A stretch of DNA of 64,000 bases from the NCBI RefSeq assembly GCF_008831285.2, contig NC_045139.1, positions 31,965,706-32,029,705 on the forward strand, given 5' to 3'. The stretch's first letter is position 1. Each line of letters opens with the position of its first letter. Under the pieces are notes generated by a model. It saw only the letters and a list, made by a program, of their open reading frames with translations, made no database searches and was not told the origin of the DNA. Source of the stretch: Nymphaea colorata (taxonomy: Eukaryota > Streptophyta > Magnoliopsida > Nymphaeales > Nymphaeaceae). Shown here one piece after another: positions 12,678-23,389 of this stretch. The position numbers and the translations under genes were made by a program.

Positions 12678-14530
12678 ACCCATATTTGGAAATGTATTGA
12701 ATTTGTAATTTTGTCATGTTTTCTTTCGAAATTGCGAAGATATAAATTATTAAGCAACATATATTCTTCTTGTGTTCAACAACGAAGAAGCAATACAAAA
12801 ATAGAAGTATGGCTAGCTGAACGAGGAAGTACTGGTTCTGCAGGTTTCACAAATAGCCTAATTAAGGGCCCATTGCTGAAGATGCATTTGCAGGTTCCGT
12901 CAGTTCCACTTGGAGTGTGAAGATTGTGACTGGTTAAGATTCCTGTTCATGTGATATCGGCCATGCAAAGAAAGATCAGCACCATCAACGAAGAAGATAC
13001 ATATTTTAGTTTTATCTGCAACAAGCTCTGCAATTTGCTCTGCACTCTTTAAACTGACGGTAACAACTCAAAATGCTATAAATTTACCACGACGGTTCGG
13101 TCCTGATCCACGTACACGAAGAAGGATCGGACCAGAACAGAACCCAACCCCCTCCTTTTTTTCTACTGCTTTCGGATTCAGGGCTGCTTTGGGATTTGAG
13201 TAGACCAATAGTGCATCTGTGAACTAAAGTGTCGCACTTTACTAATTTTGGTTGTCTCCATATATATTGTTTTATGTTTGGCAGCTTTGAGCAGCTCTGA
13301 ATGTGAAGCCCAACCAGGAAGCCCCAATAAGGGACGTAAACAGTTCCAATTCGGGTTGAAACAAAACTTTACTAAATTCGACTTAAATAGATTTTAGGTA
13401 ACTGAATTCGGATTATAGCTTGGATTTGAATCTTACCAACTAATATAATATCTATAAATCTATATATAACCAGGTCAGATCTTTATCAAATCCCAATCAA
13501 ATATTGGACTCAGATTTCAAAATTCAAATCAGTTATGGAACTGCATACTGAATTTGAATCCAATTAGTAATTGGATTAAACAAATTGGTAATCGCATATT
13601 ACATCCATGGCTGGCTAACCCTATTGCTTCGTTCTATTATTTGGATTTGGATATAAATCTGGATCTAGTCCATATCCATGGCTTTTTATTATGACCATGG
13701 GACCACAATTGGTGAAAGAGACGGAAGAGTGCAGGTGGTCGGAGCAGTAGGTGCAGCCATGGTGGAACATTTCTTTCATATTCTTTCATTTACATTTTTC
13801 TTTTTCTTATTAAACTTTTTAATTTGGATTTTCAGATCCATCATCCTCTTTTTGAGTCTTCAGGTACCATCTCCACCACCACTCAAATGATTAAAAAAAA
13901 ATTGATGCTAACCTTGATAGATACTGTAGATATATAAGAAGAAAGACATAAATATAGCCTTAACTTCATTTTAGTAGATCATTCATATATAAGTTTTATG
14001 GTTTCCAACATAAATTGAAAGGGGAACCAGCATGAAAGAGAAAATTCATCGTGAACAACACTGAAAAATCCCCTTCAACATTCAAACGCCTCTGAATGGT
14101 AAGATTTCATTTTCATGGCCAGATTGCCTCTTAAACACATTAATGGCAGAAGTGGAAGCGTGCTGGTGAATCACATTAATGGCAAAGGTAAATGTATATA
14201 GTTACAAATCGAAGTTGATAACCAAAGGAAAAGATGAACTTAGTAGTTAAAACGCAGTCAATACGATTCTTTGGAATTTTGGCTTTTAAATGTTCTGTTC
14301 ATGGAGGAAGCGGGAAAGGAGGGGAGAGAACGTGGAAATAATTGCAGCAGTCCTCGCCCTGTGAGAAGAAGAAGGCAGCAGCAGCAGAGACTTAAAATAT
14401 TCATGCAAACGACTGCGAATTTAAATCCACCACCTCAAGGGTCGTGCACCCATGTACTGAAACCACGTGCATCGACGAGGCTCACCACCACTCCATCTCC
14501 CTCTCCCCGCCATTTTTGCTTCCTTCAATT
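12675..14530. other. Gene-free DNA upstream of expansin B
   Basis: AT-rich. 13340-13670 contains many short GGATTTGGAT/CAAATCC-like motifs, seen again near 33340-33480 and 50040-50460, so it is probably an old dispersed repeat. A short duplication (CACATTAATGGCA) is at 14138 and 14173. No coding gene is recognised. Confidence 0.4.
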
Positions 14531-14535
14531 CTCGC

Positions 14536-14543
14536 TATTTAAA
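14536..14543 (+). promoter_or_regulatory. Putative TATA box of expansin B
   Basis: TATTTAAA about 85-90 bp before the ATG at 14627, a usual position for a plant gene with a short leader. Confidence 0.45.
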
Positions 14544-14626
14544 CTTCAACACCCACTTCCCTGCACTACCTCTCTCCTTATCTCTTCCTTGTTTAGCAGA
14601 AACAACACTGCTACCTGGTGATTTCC

Positions 14627-16961
14627 ATGGCTTCTCAAAGCAGTGTTCTTCTTCTCGTTCTTCTTTTACCTTCCGTGGTGGTGGACATGGCTACTGCTTC
14701 TGCTTCTGAGGGATGGACGAATGCCCACGCTACCTTTTACGGCGGGAGTGATGCTTCCGGGACAATGGGTACGTAGTTGAATCAGTGTTCCGTATTTGCT
14801 GTATCTCGGCGTTCTCCTTAACTGATTCGGTTTTTACTGTAAGATCTAGGATTTGAGGTATGCGAAGATGACCTTGATTTAGAGGTTGGATTCTCTTTGA
14901 GAGGAATTGAAATCAGCCGGTTGTTAAAAGTTGAGCGATGACAGAATATTTAAAATCGTTGCTAAAAGTACCGTGTTGCAAGAACATCTTGCAGTAGTTT
15001 AAATATTTAACCATCCACAGGCAGATTTCAATTTTTTCCTTTTGTAGGTTTCGTGGCTGATTTCAATTTTTTGCTTCTTTAGATACGAAGGTTGATCTAA
15101 AATCTAGATTTGTAGGTTTCGTGGAGGGTCAGGCTGCAGCCCCTCAGGTGTTCTCCCGTCTTTCCCCATAACATATGAACTTCTTACAATGGACCCATAT
15201 AATGTTTTTCAAAAATTTAGTTGGCTCTGCCCTGGTCCGGCTTCATATGAGATACTAAATGAATCTGCTAGTTATATATTTAAAAGCTGGTCCGGCTTCA
15301 TATGAGATCAAAATGAATCTGCTAATTGTATATTTAAAAGCTGGTGGGATCATAATTGTCAGACCTGTGACTCAGATTCAGATCAAATCAATAGGAAATG
15401 AGTTGACTCGCGAACTATTAAAATAACCATAATATAAATCACTGCAGCTGAATCGAGCGACTCCAGATTCAAGAACAAGTTGGCCAAACCTTAACTTATA
15501 TCGCTAAATTCGTTAGCAGGTCGAGCTGACTCGAGCGACTCCCAAATCAATTTTGGCGAGTTTGGCAACTGTTCTGTCATGGCTCTAATTTGGACACACG
15601 GATATGCTTGTGTTTGCGTTTGGGCCTGTTCCTCGGCCGGACGTTGAAACCATGTGTCCTGCCTACTCTTAGCAGCCTCTGCAGGGTCTTGATTTTGTTC
15701 CAAAATTTCAATGTCGATCCAAATCTAAGTCTGACTTTAACCAGAGAAGATCCTATTAAATCAGATATGATAAACGCCGGATCTGACAATTATAATATTT
15801 TTCATTTTTTTATTTAGTAAATTTGTTCTTGTAAAAATCGAGAAATTTCATCCGAATGAATTGTGTTTCAGGAGGAGCTTGTGGATATGGAAACCTGTAC
15901 TCGACTGGTTACGGGACGGCAACAGCTGCGCTCAGCACGGCGCTGTTCGACGACGGCGCCGCCTGTGGGCAGTGCTTCAAGATAATCTGCGACGTTCACG
16001 CCGACTCCAGGTGGTGCCGGACCGGCAAATCTGTGACCGTGACGGCCACCAACTTCTGCCCTCCAAATTTTGCTCTGCCGAACGATAATGGAGGATGGTG
16101 CAACCCCCCTCTTCAGCATTTTGACATGGCTCAGCCTGCTTGGGAGCAGATCGGCGTCTACCAAGGGGGCATTGTCCCTGTCCTCTTCAAAAGGTATTAT
16201 TCGTATGATCAACCATTGCATCCTAATCCTTGAACGAGCACCTCAGTCATTCGATACTCTTTGCCCTTTTTTACAAGAAAAAATTAGTTGCATCGTAGTA
16301 ACTGACCGCATCACAGTGCGAAGTTTAAAGAAATATGGTTTTTGTTTTGTGGGTTTGGTCTTGTAAGAGTTTCAAATCAAGAGTCTGAAGTTATGCAGTT
16401 TATAAAATCTAATTGGTACATGGCAAAAAACATCATTTTTCCTGTTCTCACGCTCTTGGGCATGTAAAATCCGTTTATACAGTAACACTTTCAGAATCAA
16501 ACACACACAGTCACGTACATATGCCAATTTGTTGGAGGAATCGAAAGAGCCCGTTATCTCCAGTGAAATACTTTCTAGATTACCTTTCCTCATCCATCTC
16601 TTGGTGGATGATTTATTGCATATCAAGCTTACACGTCAGTACCGTTTCATGCAGGGTTCCTTGTGTTAAAGAAGGGGGAGTTCGTTTCACAATCAATGGA
16701 AGATCGTATTTCGAGCTTGTACTGATAACAAACGTTGGTGGTGCTGGTTCAATATCGGCTGTGTCGATCAGGGGATCGCAAGGGAACTGGCAAGCCATGA
16801 CAAGAAACTGGGGTGCAAATTGGCAAAGCAATTTATACCTCAATGAGAAATCTCTCTCCTTCAGAGTCACTACTACTGATGGCACAACTATGGTCTTCCC
16901 TGACATTGCACCTAGTAATTGGCAGTTTGGGCAGACTTTTACTAGCACTGTCCAGTTCTGA
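14627..16961 (+). CDS. Alpha-expansin B
   Basis: Three exons: 14627-14768, 15872-16193 and 16655-16961, giving 256 aa. Exons 2 and 3 are 322 and 307 nt, exactly as in expansin A, with the same intron phases (ATG G|GT and AAA AG|G). Signal peptide about residues 1-26 ([19 protein letters not shown]). The barrel domain begins [22 protein letters not shown] and keeps the alpha-type insert [12 protein letters not shown] with HFD at 130-132. The C-terminal wall-binding domain begins [11 protein letters not shown] and ends [14 protein letters not shown]. The role is non-hydrolytic wall loosening outside the cell. Intron 1 is long (1.1 kb) and holds a 55-bp tandem duplication. The two genes point away from each other and look like products of an inverted duplication, later spread apart by repeats. 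Exon 2 is noticeably GC-rich, unlike its copy in expansin A. Confidence 0.95.
15232..15341. repeat. 55-bp tandem duplication in intron 1 of expansin B
   Basis: CTGGTCCGGCTTCATATGAG starts at 15232 and again at 15287. The copies differ by a few substitutions and a short indel. Confidence 0.85.
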
Positions 16962-16989
16962 TGTTTCCTGTTTCTTAGTGAAATTTGGT

Positions 16990-19600
16990 TGGGAGTTAGC
17001 AGTGGCGTGCTTCATCTTTCAGCCAAAGCAGCCCGCTAGCCAACCATATAGGTTGTTGTTTAAGTATCAGCAGCGGTAGCAGTAGCAGTACTAGCATAGA
17101 GGACACACTGTATTGGCTTCAATCTGAGAATGTTCTTTTTTAAATCTCAGAACCACACGGGATTCGTAAGCAATATATCAGTTTATTCCAAGCTTTGTAA
17201 ACGGATAAGACTGTCTTTAAGATTGTCTGTGAAGCATGTGGGTTTTAATAGATGAACTTCAAGTATTATCTTGGCTTCAATATGTCCTTTCTTTTGCTTG
17301 TTTTTGCGTTTTGGTTTGCTAACTGCAATTCACATATTATCAATTCGAATTCAGATATGCTAGTGGCTTCAGTCAAACTTCGTATGTTCGCGTGAAAGGA
17401 TCCTGAGTTTTAGGCTGACAATATCCTCCTTGCCGATTGTACTAATCAAGTGAACTACTCACTGGTGTTATGATCTATCTAACGTCTCCTGTCTACATTT
17501 CCAGAGCTTTCTTCTTTTCAAAGCTTCATTTCCTGGAAACATCTCATTCACATTGTCATATTCAGTTGTTTCTCTTTTATGTTCAACAGGAGCTTGAGGA
17601 TGCTTGTTTAGCATCCGTTCTCACTATTATGTCAGGCAACGAATTACAGTACAAGTGCTAAGTTTCTATAGAAAAGAAAGCTAAGAACATTATTTGTTTT
17701 CGTTAAATAGCTAAGTTTTCTCTTTTTCTCTCCCTTTTTTGGGAGAGAATCTTCCAAGCTTTTCCTCTGTTCTTTAATTGAAAAAAGAGACTGCACCATG
17801 TGCATTTTCAGAGATTTTACTGTTCAATCAAATGGACGCACCACACGCCATCTGATGATCTATTTTCTGTTTTTCTCTTAGATTCTTTTGTATCTGTCAG
17901 AACTATCTTTCACAGCAAAGTGGGCTGCCGTGCTTCGAGGAAGTTCTTCCGGGGCTGCCGTGCTTCGAGGAAGTTCTTCCGTCCTGCAGAACTGAACCTG
18001 GTTATGTGCATGTCCAAGTTCAAGCACTCCTCCGACTTTTCTCAAGCATGAGTAATCTTCCGTTTCGTGTTAATCTCCTTTAGTCCCTGCTAGCTCCCTA
18101 TGACACCACAGAGAGAAAGAGAGAGAGAGAGAAAAAAAAAAAAAGGTTTATAACAGGACATCATGTCCACCACACTAGTGTCCTGTCAATGGTGTTGTTT
18201 GTCCACCACGTCCCTCCTATTCAGTGTTTGTTTTGCCTATGTCCATCTTATGTACTATGTTTATTTTCACGAGGACTGAAATTTGAATTCTTTTTCCATG
18301 CCAAGAATTGTAATAATTGTTCAACCTTTTCCTAAGTGTGAGCGTACAAAATAACTGAAATATTCATTTTATAAAACTAGTACGCAGAGATACTTGTTGG
18401 CTGGGGTGGGCCACTGCCCACACCAGCGCATCAAAAATCTCATTGCACTATCTCTGTATCTCAACATCACTTGTGTCACCAATGCAAGTGTCCCTGGCCT
18501 AAAAAATCCTGGCTCCACCACTCTATAAAACATAGAATAACAGGAGCTCCATGGGGTTAATCTTTTGCTAATCGAGATGTACGGACGATGGAGAAAGCAA
18601 ATTTCGGCCTTGTAAAGTCCATGATGTACATACTCCTCTGGACCATGTTGTTGAATGAGAAAATGCATCCATCTGGCCATTCTCCCATAGAACGAGCTCC
18701 AAAAGGCTGTCAAAAATTTTTCTAAAAGGATAATCTGTTACCGTGTGAAACAGCAAAGCGAAATCCTAAACGAGATCAGAGAAACACCAAGGGCTTGAAC
18801 AATAACTGAGCATATAACCTCTGTTCAACGAGCTAAAAGAAGCGGCATCTGTAGGCCCTGCAATGCTTTCTGCTTCATGTAGCTTTCTGCATTCTAAGTT
18901 TAGATGTTTAGTTAACGTGATGAGTCTTTGGAATGGCATCCTTTTAAGTTCCTTTCACAGGCTTGCACCACTTGTCGAGCTTTGGTTTCTTGACTAGCAG
19001 GGGGGTTCTGCATCCACAATCTGCTGAGCAAAGTTAGCTGCAGAGCGTAGTTGCCCACTTTGAAGCAGTGCAACCTGAATATTGCCACTCTCTAGGGCCA
19101 GATTGAACGTGTCTTCTCATTCCTAACAAAATGAAGAGCAACTTCTGGAAACCCCTTCTGCTGCAAATATGCAAATTGCAATCATGGCTTGTCCACTCTC
19201 CACAGAGGTCTGATCATTTCCTGATCATGCTCATGACCTTGTCATATTTCTTCTTTATAAAGGAAAACATATTCAGTTGCGTCAATAGCTATAGTGTGGT
19301 TCTTTCCATCACGATTCACGTAGTTGATTGTATTCCCACATACCTTTATGATGTATATAGGAACATCATCATGACATCATCTTCATTAGGAAGACAGTCC
19401 TTGATATGATTTAAGGTGGTGTAGATGAGAACATCATTCTCATCCCAGGCACCACTTTTCACACGAATAGTGCAAAGTATAGCGATGCATGAGCATGTTG
19501 CTCGCGATCACATCTGCATGCTTGCCTAGTAATGCGACATATTCCATGTCGGTGGACGTTACAACATACTAAGGAACTGTCTTGATAACAGTAGCACAAT
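16990..19600. other. Gene-free DNA after expansin B
   Basis: 3' UTR of expansin B, then AT-rich intergenic DNA. It contains a perfect 30-bp tandem duplication (17922-17981), a GA/A-rich run (18113-18146) and one end of the dispersed AATCCTGGCTCCACCACT repeat (18505-18522). Open frames on both strands show no domain. Confidence 0.5.
17922..17981. repeat. 30-bp perfect tandem duplication
   Basis: The 30-bp unit beginning GGGCTGCCGTGCTTCGAGG is present twice with no mismatch (17922-17951 and 17952-17981). Confidence 0.95.
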
Positions 19601-19633
19601 GTTACAGCCCTATAAATCTGCCCCTAAACGTGG

Positions 19634-19672
19634 GATAGATTCATGAAACATTTGTGACTGTGTTTCATGAAT
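19634..19672. repeat. Fold-back hairpin of a small MITE-like element
   Basis: GATTCATGAAACA and its exact reverse complement TGTTTCATGAATC are separated by about 10 bp. CTGCCCCT motifs lie on both sides (about 19618 and 19672), suggesting a small Tourist-type remnant. Confidence 0.55.
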
Positions 19673-19865
19673 CTGCCCCTTTTTTTAGGATAGATTCATG
19701 GGAGAGTAACAGCATATTACTGTTGCCAAACTGCAAGCTCACCAAGAATGACCCTCTGCTGGAGATCAAAGATAATGTCCATCTTCTGCTCTACAAAGCA
19801 ACTTTCCTGTGCCAGCATAAAATATTGCATCCAGCAACAGAGGCTTGATTTCTTCACTATTTCAT

Positions 19866-20239
19866 TTTTCAGATAGGCATAACTTGAGTTTCTTTCTGGG
19901 TTGAAGATTCATAAAACCGCAAGAAACTATCTCTCGTATGGTACAGGGAATCGCCACTCACTGCAAAAGCAGGTCGTTCTCTCTCCAATTTGAAGACAAT
20001 CATGCCACTATCATGACCAGTTGCCAGAAGATTCATTTCATGATGTGTTGCAAGAATCCAAAATCTGTCATGTTCTTTATGAAATGTTTGAATAGCAGTA
20101 GACTTTGTTACATCCCAAACTCGAATGCTTTTGTCCTCTGAATTAGACACCATAATATCCTGCTTCCGATGGAACATCAGGCAAGAAACATTATTCATCT
20201 GCACCCTCAAGGGCTCCACTTCCCGAGGAAGCTTTGTAT
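19866..20239 (-). pseudogene. Coatomer subunit alpha (COPA) exon fragment
   Basis: About 122 minus-strand codons begin just after a splice-acceptor-like TTTGTTCCTAG (20240-20250) and read DTKLPREVEPL..., then MNNVSCLMFHRKQDI, SNSEDKSIRVWDVTKS, EHDRFWILATHHEMNLLATG, HDSGMIVFKLERERPAFAVS and RFLRFYESSTQKETQVMPI, followed by a stop. This matches the end of the N-terminal WD40 propeller of alpha-COP, the COPI scaffold that recruits cargo for Golgi-to-ER transport. The protein is normally about 1,200 aa. Neither the upstream beta-propeller exons nor the rest of the gene is found here, and the frame closes where the real protein goes on. The intact acceptor-like edge argues for a genomic (not mRNA-derived) fragment, possibly captured by an element. 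Confidence 0.88.
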
Positions 20240-20259
20240 CTAGGAACAAAGAAAGGAGA

Positions 20260-23200
20260 ATGGAATACAATTATCGTAGTTACCCATGTGGACTAAACAA
20301 CTTCTATTGGCTAAGTAAGATAATGTCGATCCAAGATCTGCTTCTGTGAAAGTAGGATATGATGCGGTAGATCGGAATGTACAGTAACAACTAATTAGGA
20401 CATCAGACTCGTTAGTCGTTAACTGCACGGTAAAACACAGCGATCGTTCCACAGGTGAACCACATTCCTTCAAGGATGTGAGATAATGAAAGCTACAGAG
20501 AAAAAATGACAACTCTCTTGAAGTCTGAAGGCACATTGACAAAGAAATCATTGATCAGGTAATACTGTTATTAGCTTTAAAGTGTTGTAATAAACAACTA
20601 CCTCTACATTTTGTACAAACGTCCCATTCTCTCCTCTTCAAGTATGTGAAACAGAGCCTTTGCAAGAATTTGACTTGTTTCACTCAATCTCAGGGACTTA
20701 CTCGGATTAACTTTTATAATGGTTTCAAATATTACATACATTTATTGACAAGTTCTCAAATGTAACCTGAGGTTGTTTGCTTAGCTCTAAGAAAGAGGTT
20801 TTCTCAAAGTTCTTAAAATTTTGTGAGATTGGCTCTTTTGTTCCAAATGGACATACTAAAAATTTATTGGAGTCAGCTGTTTGCACAACTATTGCATCAT
20901 TAATTTTGGGTGAGTGGGGAAGACCCACTGTGCAATTAAAGACCAAAGCTCCCACCTAAGCCCTTGTCCCCTTAAGGTATAGAAACTTCACATTAGTGAC
21001 CTCTTTTTTATAGCATAAAAAATTGAAGCTCTAAGAAATCAAAAAAGGAATACTGACTGTCTGCAAGTCCCCGTTCATCAGTTGTGTTAACCCCTTTGGG
21101 TACAACTATTACATCATTAATTGGTTTCCCAACTAAAAGTTTAAATGGAGATCCTCTTTGGTGAGTTTCTTAAAAAGAAAAATTAACACTTCTCATCTTC
21201 ATGTTTTTGAAGGACATTTGTATAAGAGCGCGTGTTTGGTAGCCTCGGATCTCACATGCGAGGCTAGATTTTAAGGTAAGGTGGATGCTTTTAATAGGAT
21301 ATCAAAACCACGGATTTGAAATACTTGAAATACTCGTTGAGGACTAAAATCAACGCATCTCATATCCGATAAATTATCGCGGGAAAACCCGCGCTTCTTT
21401 CCTCTTCCTCCTCCCGTTCTTCTTTCTTCTTCAGCAGTTCCTGGGCTTCGTCATGCTTCCACTCCAGTCAGTAAACTGCATGAAGATTAAAAAGAGGATT
21501 ATGAATTTTTAAGAGAAATCGACAGGATCCCACCTTATTTTGGTCTCTCTGATGTCATCTCTGGGTTTCAGAGAAACCCTTGTCGGAAACCCTCGAAGGG
21601 TTTCAGAGAGAAATCCTCTTTGAGGTTTTACGAGAGTTTCTCTCTGAAACCCATGCTGAAACCTTCGTTGAGGGTTTCAGAGAGACCATTCTGGAGAGAG
21701 AGAGAGACTCTCCAAGTCACCATCATCACGCGCACCATGGTCCATGGCTCTCGTCCTTTCGAGCTCGCTCCGGTCGGTGAGAGAGAGTGAGAGGGGAAAG
21801 AGGTTTGGATGATATGAAACAAAATTTTTCAAAACCCAGGTTTTTAAGATTCTCGGATCTGAGATCCTCGGATCTTAAATCAGCCCCAGTTCCCACCAAA
21901 CGCTGCCTTAGTGAATCATTTAGGATACCTATCTTTGTGAGATTGCAGGCTGAAAGAAAATCAAGAAAAACAGAAGTTAAAATATTTTAGTCATCTACCG
22001 TTCGTTAACAACTTTTTCATGCCATCTCATACATGAAAGTAGCTTTTGAATGTAATATATCTCCAAATATGAGCACTAAGGTGCACTGACCTCATTCAAT
22101 TAGGTAGATTGCATCTCAAAGAAAAAATTATATTTTCTTCTTTTTCGGAATCAATGTTATCTTTTGAAGGTAGTTGCCATCTACCTTTTAGAAAGTTCTT
22201 TTACAGATGACAATTATGAGACATGCAATCAATACGTGCAGATAACTTACCTGTGATGGTCTCGATCTCTGCGTTCTTTCACCATATTATCTTAAATTGT
22301 TTTGCTCATTACAAATTATCAACTAATGTATTGTATTTTTTTATCAGCTGCAACGATTAGTGTATGGCCGAGTTTCCTTCTTTATTGTGTTTCAAGGTAG
22401 ATTTCCAATGAGAAACCCATTCCTTCATTGATTACAGGTTGACAGAACCTATGAGAAACATTCAGATGAATCGCTTTGGACCAACAAAATTTATTTTCAG
22501 GATTCGCACCATTGGCAACTCTATCCAACAGGAGGAACGTTGACAATTCATAAACTTCGCTGTAGGAGAAGAGAATAATAAAACAGGGGTTTCCCACAGT
22601 AAAGAGAGCTTAAATTCTCCGATGGATGTGGCAGAGGTGGCGTATGCACAACAGAGAGGGACGTCTCCAAATCATTTAAACGAATTGGCCCAAAGCTAGA
22701 GATGGATCTCCAACACTCCCTAATGGCCAAGAGACGGATCTCATGCACCCTGCACAGTCTAGTTCTCTTTAACGAAAGAAGAAGAAGAAGAAGGGTTGTG
22801 TTTCCTGGAAAAATCTACAAGGTTATTTTTTCCATGGTCGCCGCTGCAGCAGGGCCACAACTACATTTATTACGTCTAACTGCTTCTGTTTACTCTTTGA
22901 TGAAGGGCTACTGCTTTTGACTTGTTACTGGTTCGATTTTGGAGCCAACAAGACCACGATTAGGTGGAAGACAACTCTTTCAACACTCCAAGTGCCAGGC
23001 AATGAGTCGTCTCTCTAAGTCGGTCATTTAATGTGGCTCTGTCCAACTCCACAGCTCTCTCGGATGGCTGCTAGAGGAAGAAAGACAGTAGGCGGGTGCT
23101 GGGTAGAGAGAGAGAGTGGGAGGGTCCTGAAGGGTTCTAGAGGTAGAAGATAGCTCCCTCCCAGTCAGTGGCGACGATAAGCGTTACGCATCTTATGTTC

Positions 23201-23380
23201 TCCCCAAGCAGTAAGCTCCACGGTTTCCGTTTCTCATGCTTCCACGCCAGTTCAAGACATTGTCTCTTGAAAACAGGGGTGTCTCGCCATCATCTCAGAT
23301 CCACACCACTTCACCTCAACACTGGTTAACAGAACTCCGCTATTTTTTTACAAAGGCGGCATCTCTCTCTTTCTCTCTCT
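20260..23380. other. Gene-free DNA with a MITE-like element
   Basis: AT-rich intergenic DNA between the COPA relic and the EGF-like gene. A candidate TIR element spans 21230-21905. The 22800-23380 part is probably the promoter and leader of the EGF-like gene: it is CT/GA-rich (23105-23135, 23355-23380) without a clear TATA box. Confidence 0.45.
21230..21905. mobile_element. Candidate MITE with GYGTTTGGT ends and internal palindromes
   Basis: The left end is GCGTGTTTGGTAGCCTCGGA; the right end, read on the other strand, is GGCAGCGTTTGGTGGGAACT. Inside are repeated, inverted copies of GGGTTTCAGAGAGAAA (about 21567-21690). An internal open frame is a by-product of these repeats. A related half-element with CCGAAGGTCTCATCT and AGATTTGAGAACTAAGGATT lies near 58740-58860. 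No target duplication was defined. Confidence 0.45.
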
Positions 23381-23389
23381 GCTGGGGCA

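Noticed and set aside
18369-18756. 114-codon minus-strand frame
   Set aside because: It contains an end of the dispersed CGGAGCCAGG-like repeat. No domain, so not a gene.
21580-21822. GFRETILERERD-like frames on both strands
   Set aside because: By-product of inverted GGGTTTCAGAGAGAAA copies inside a MITE-like element.
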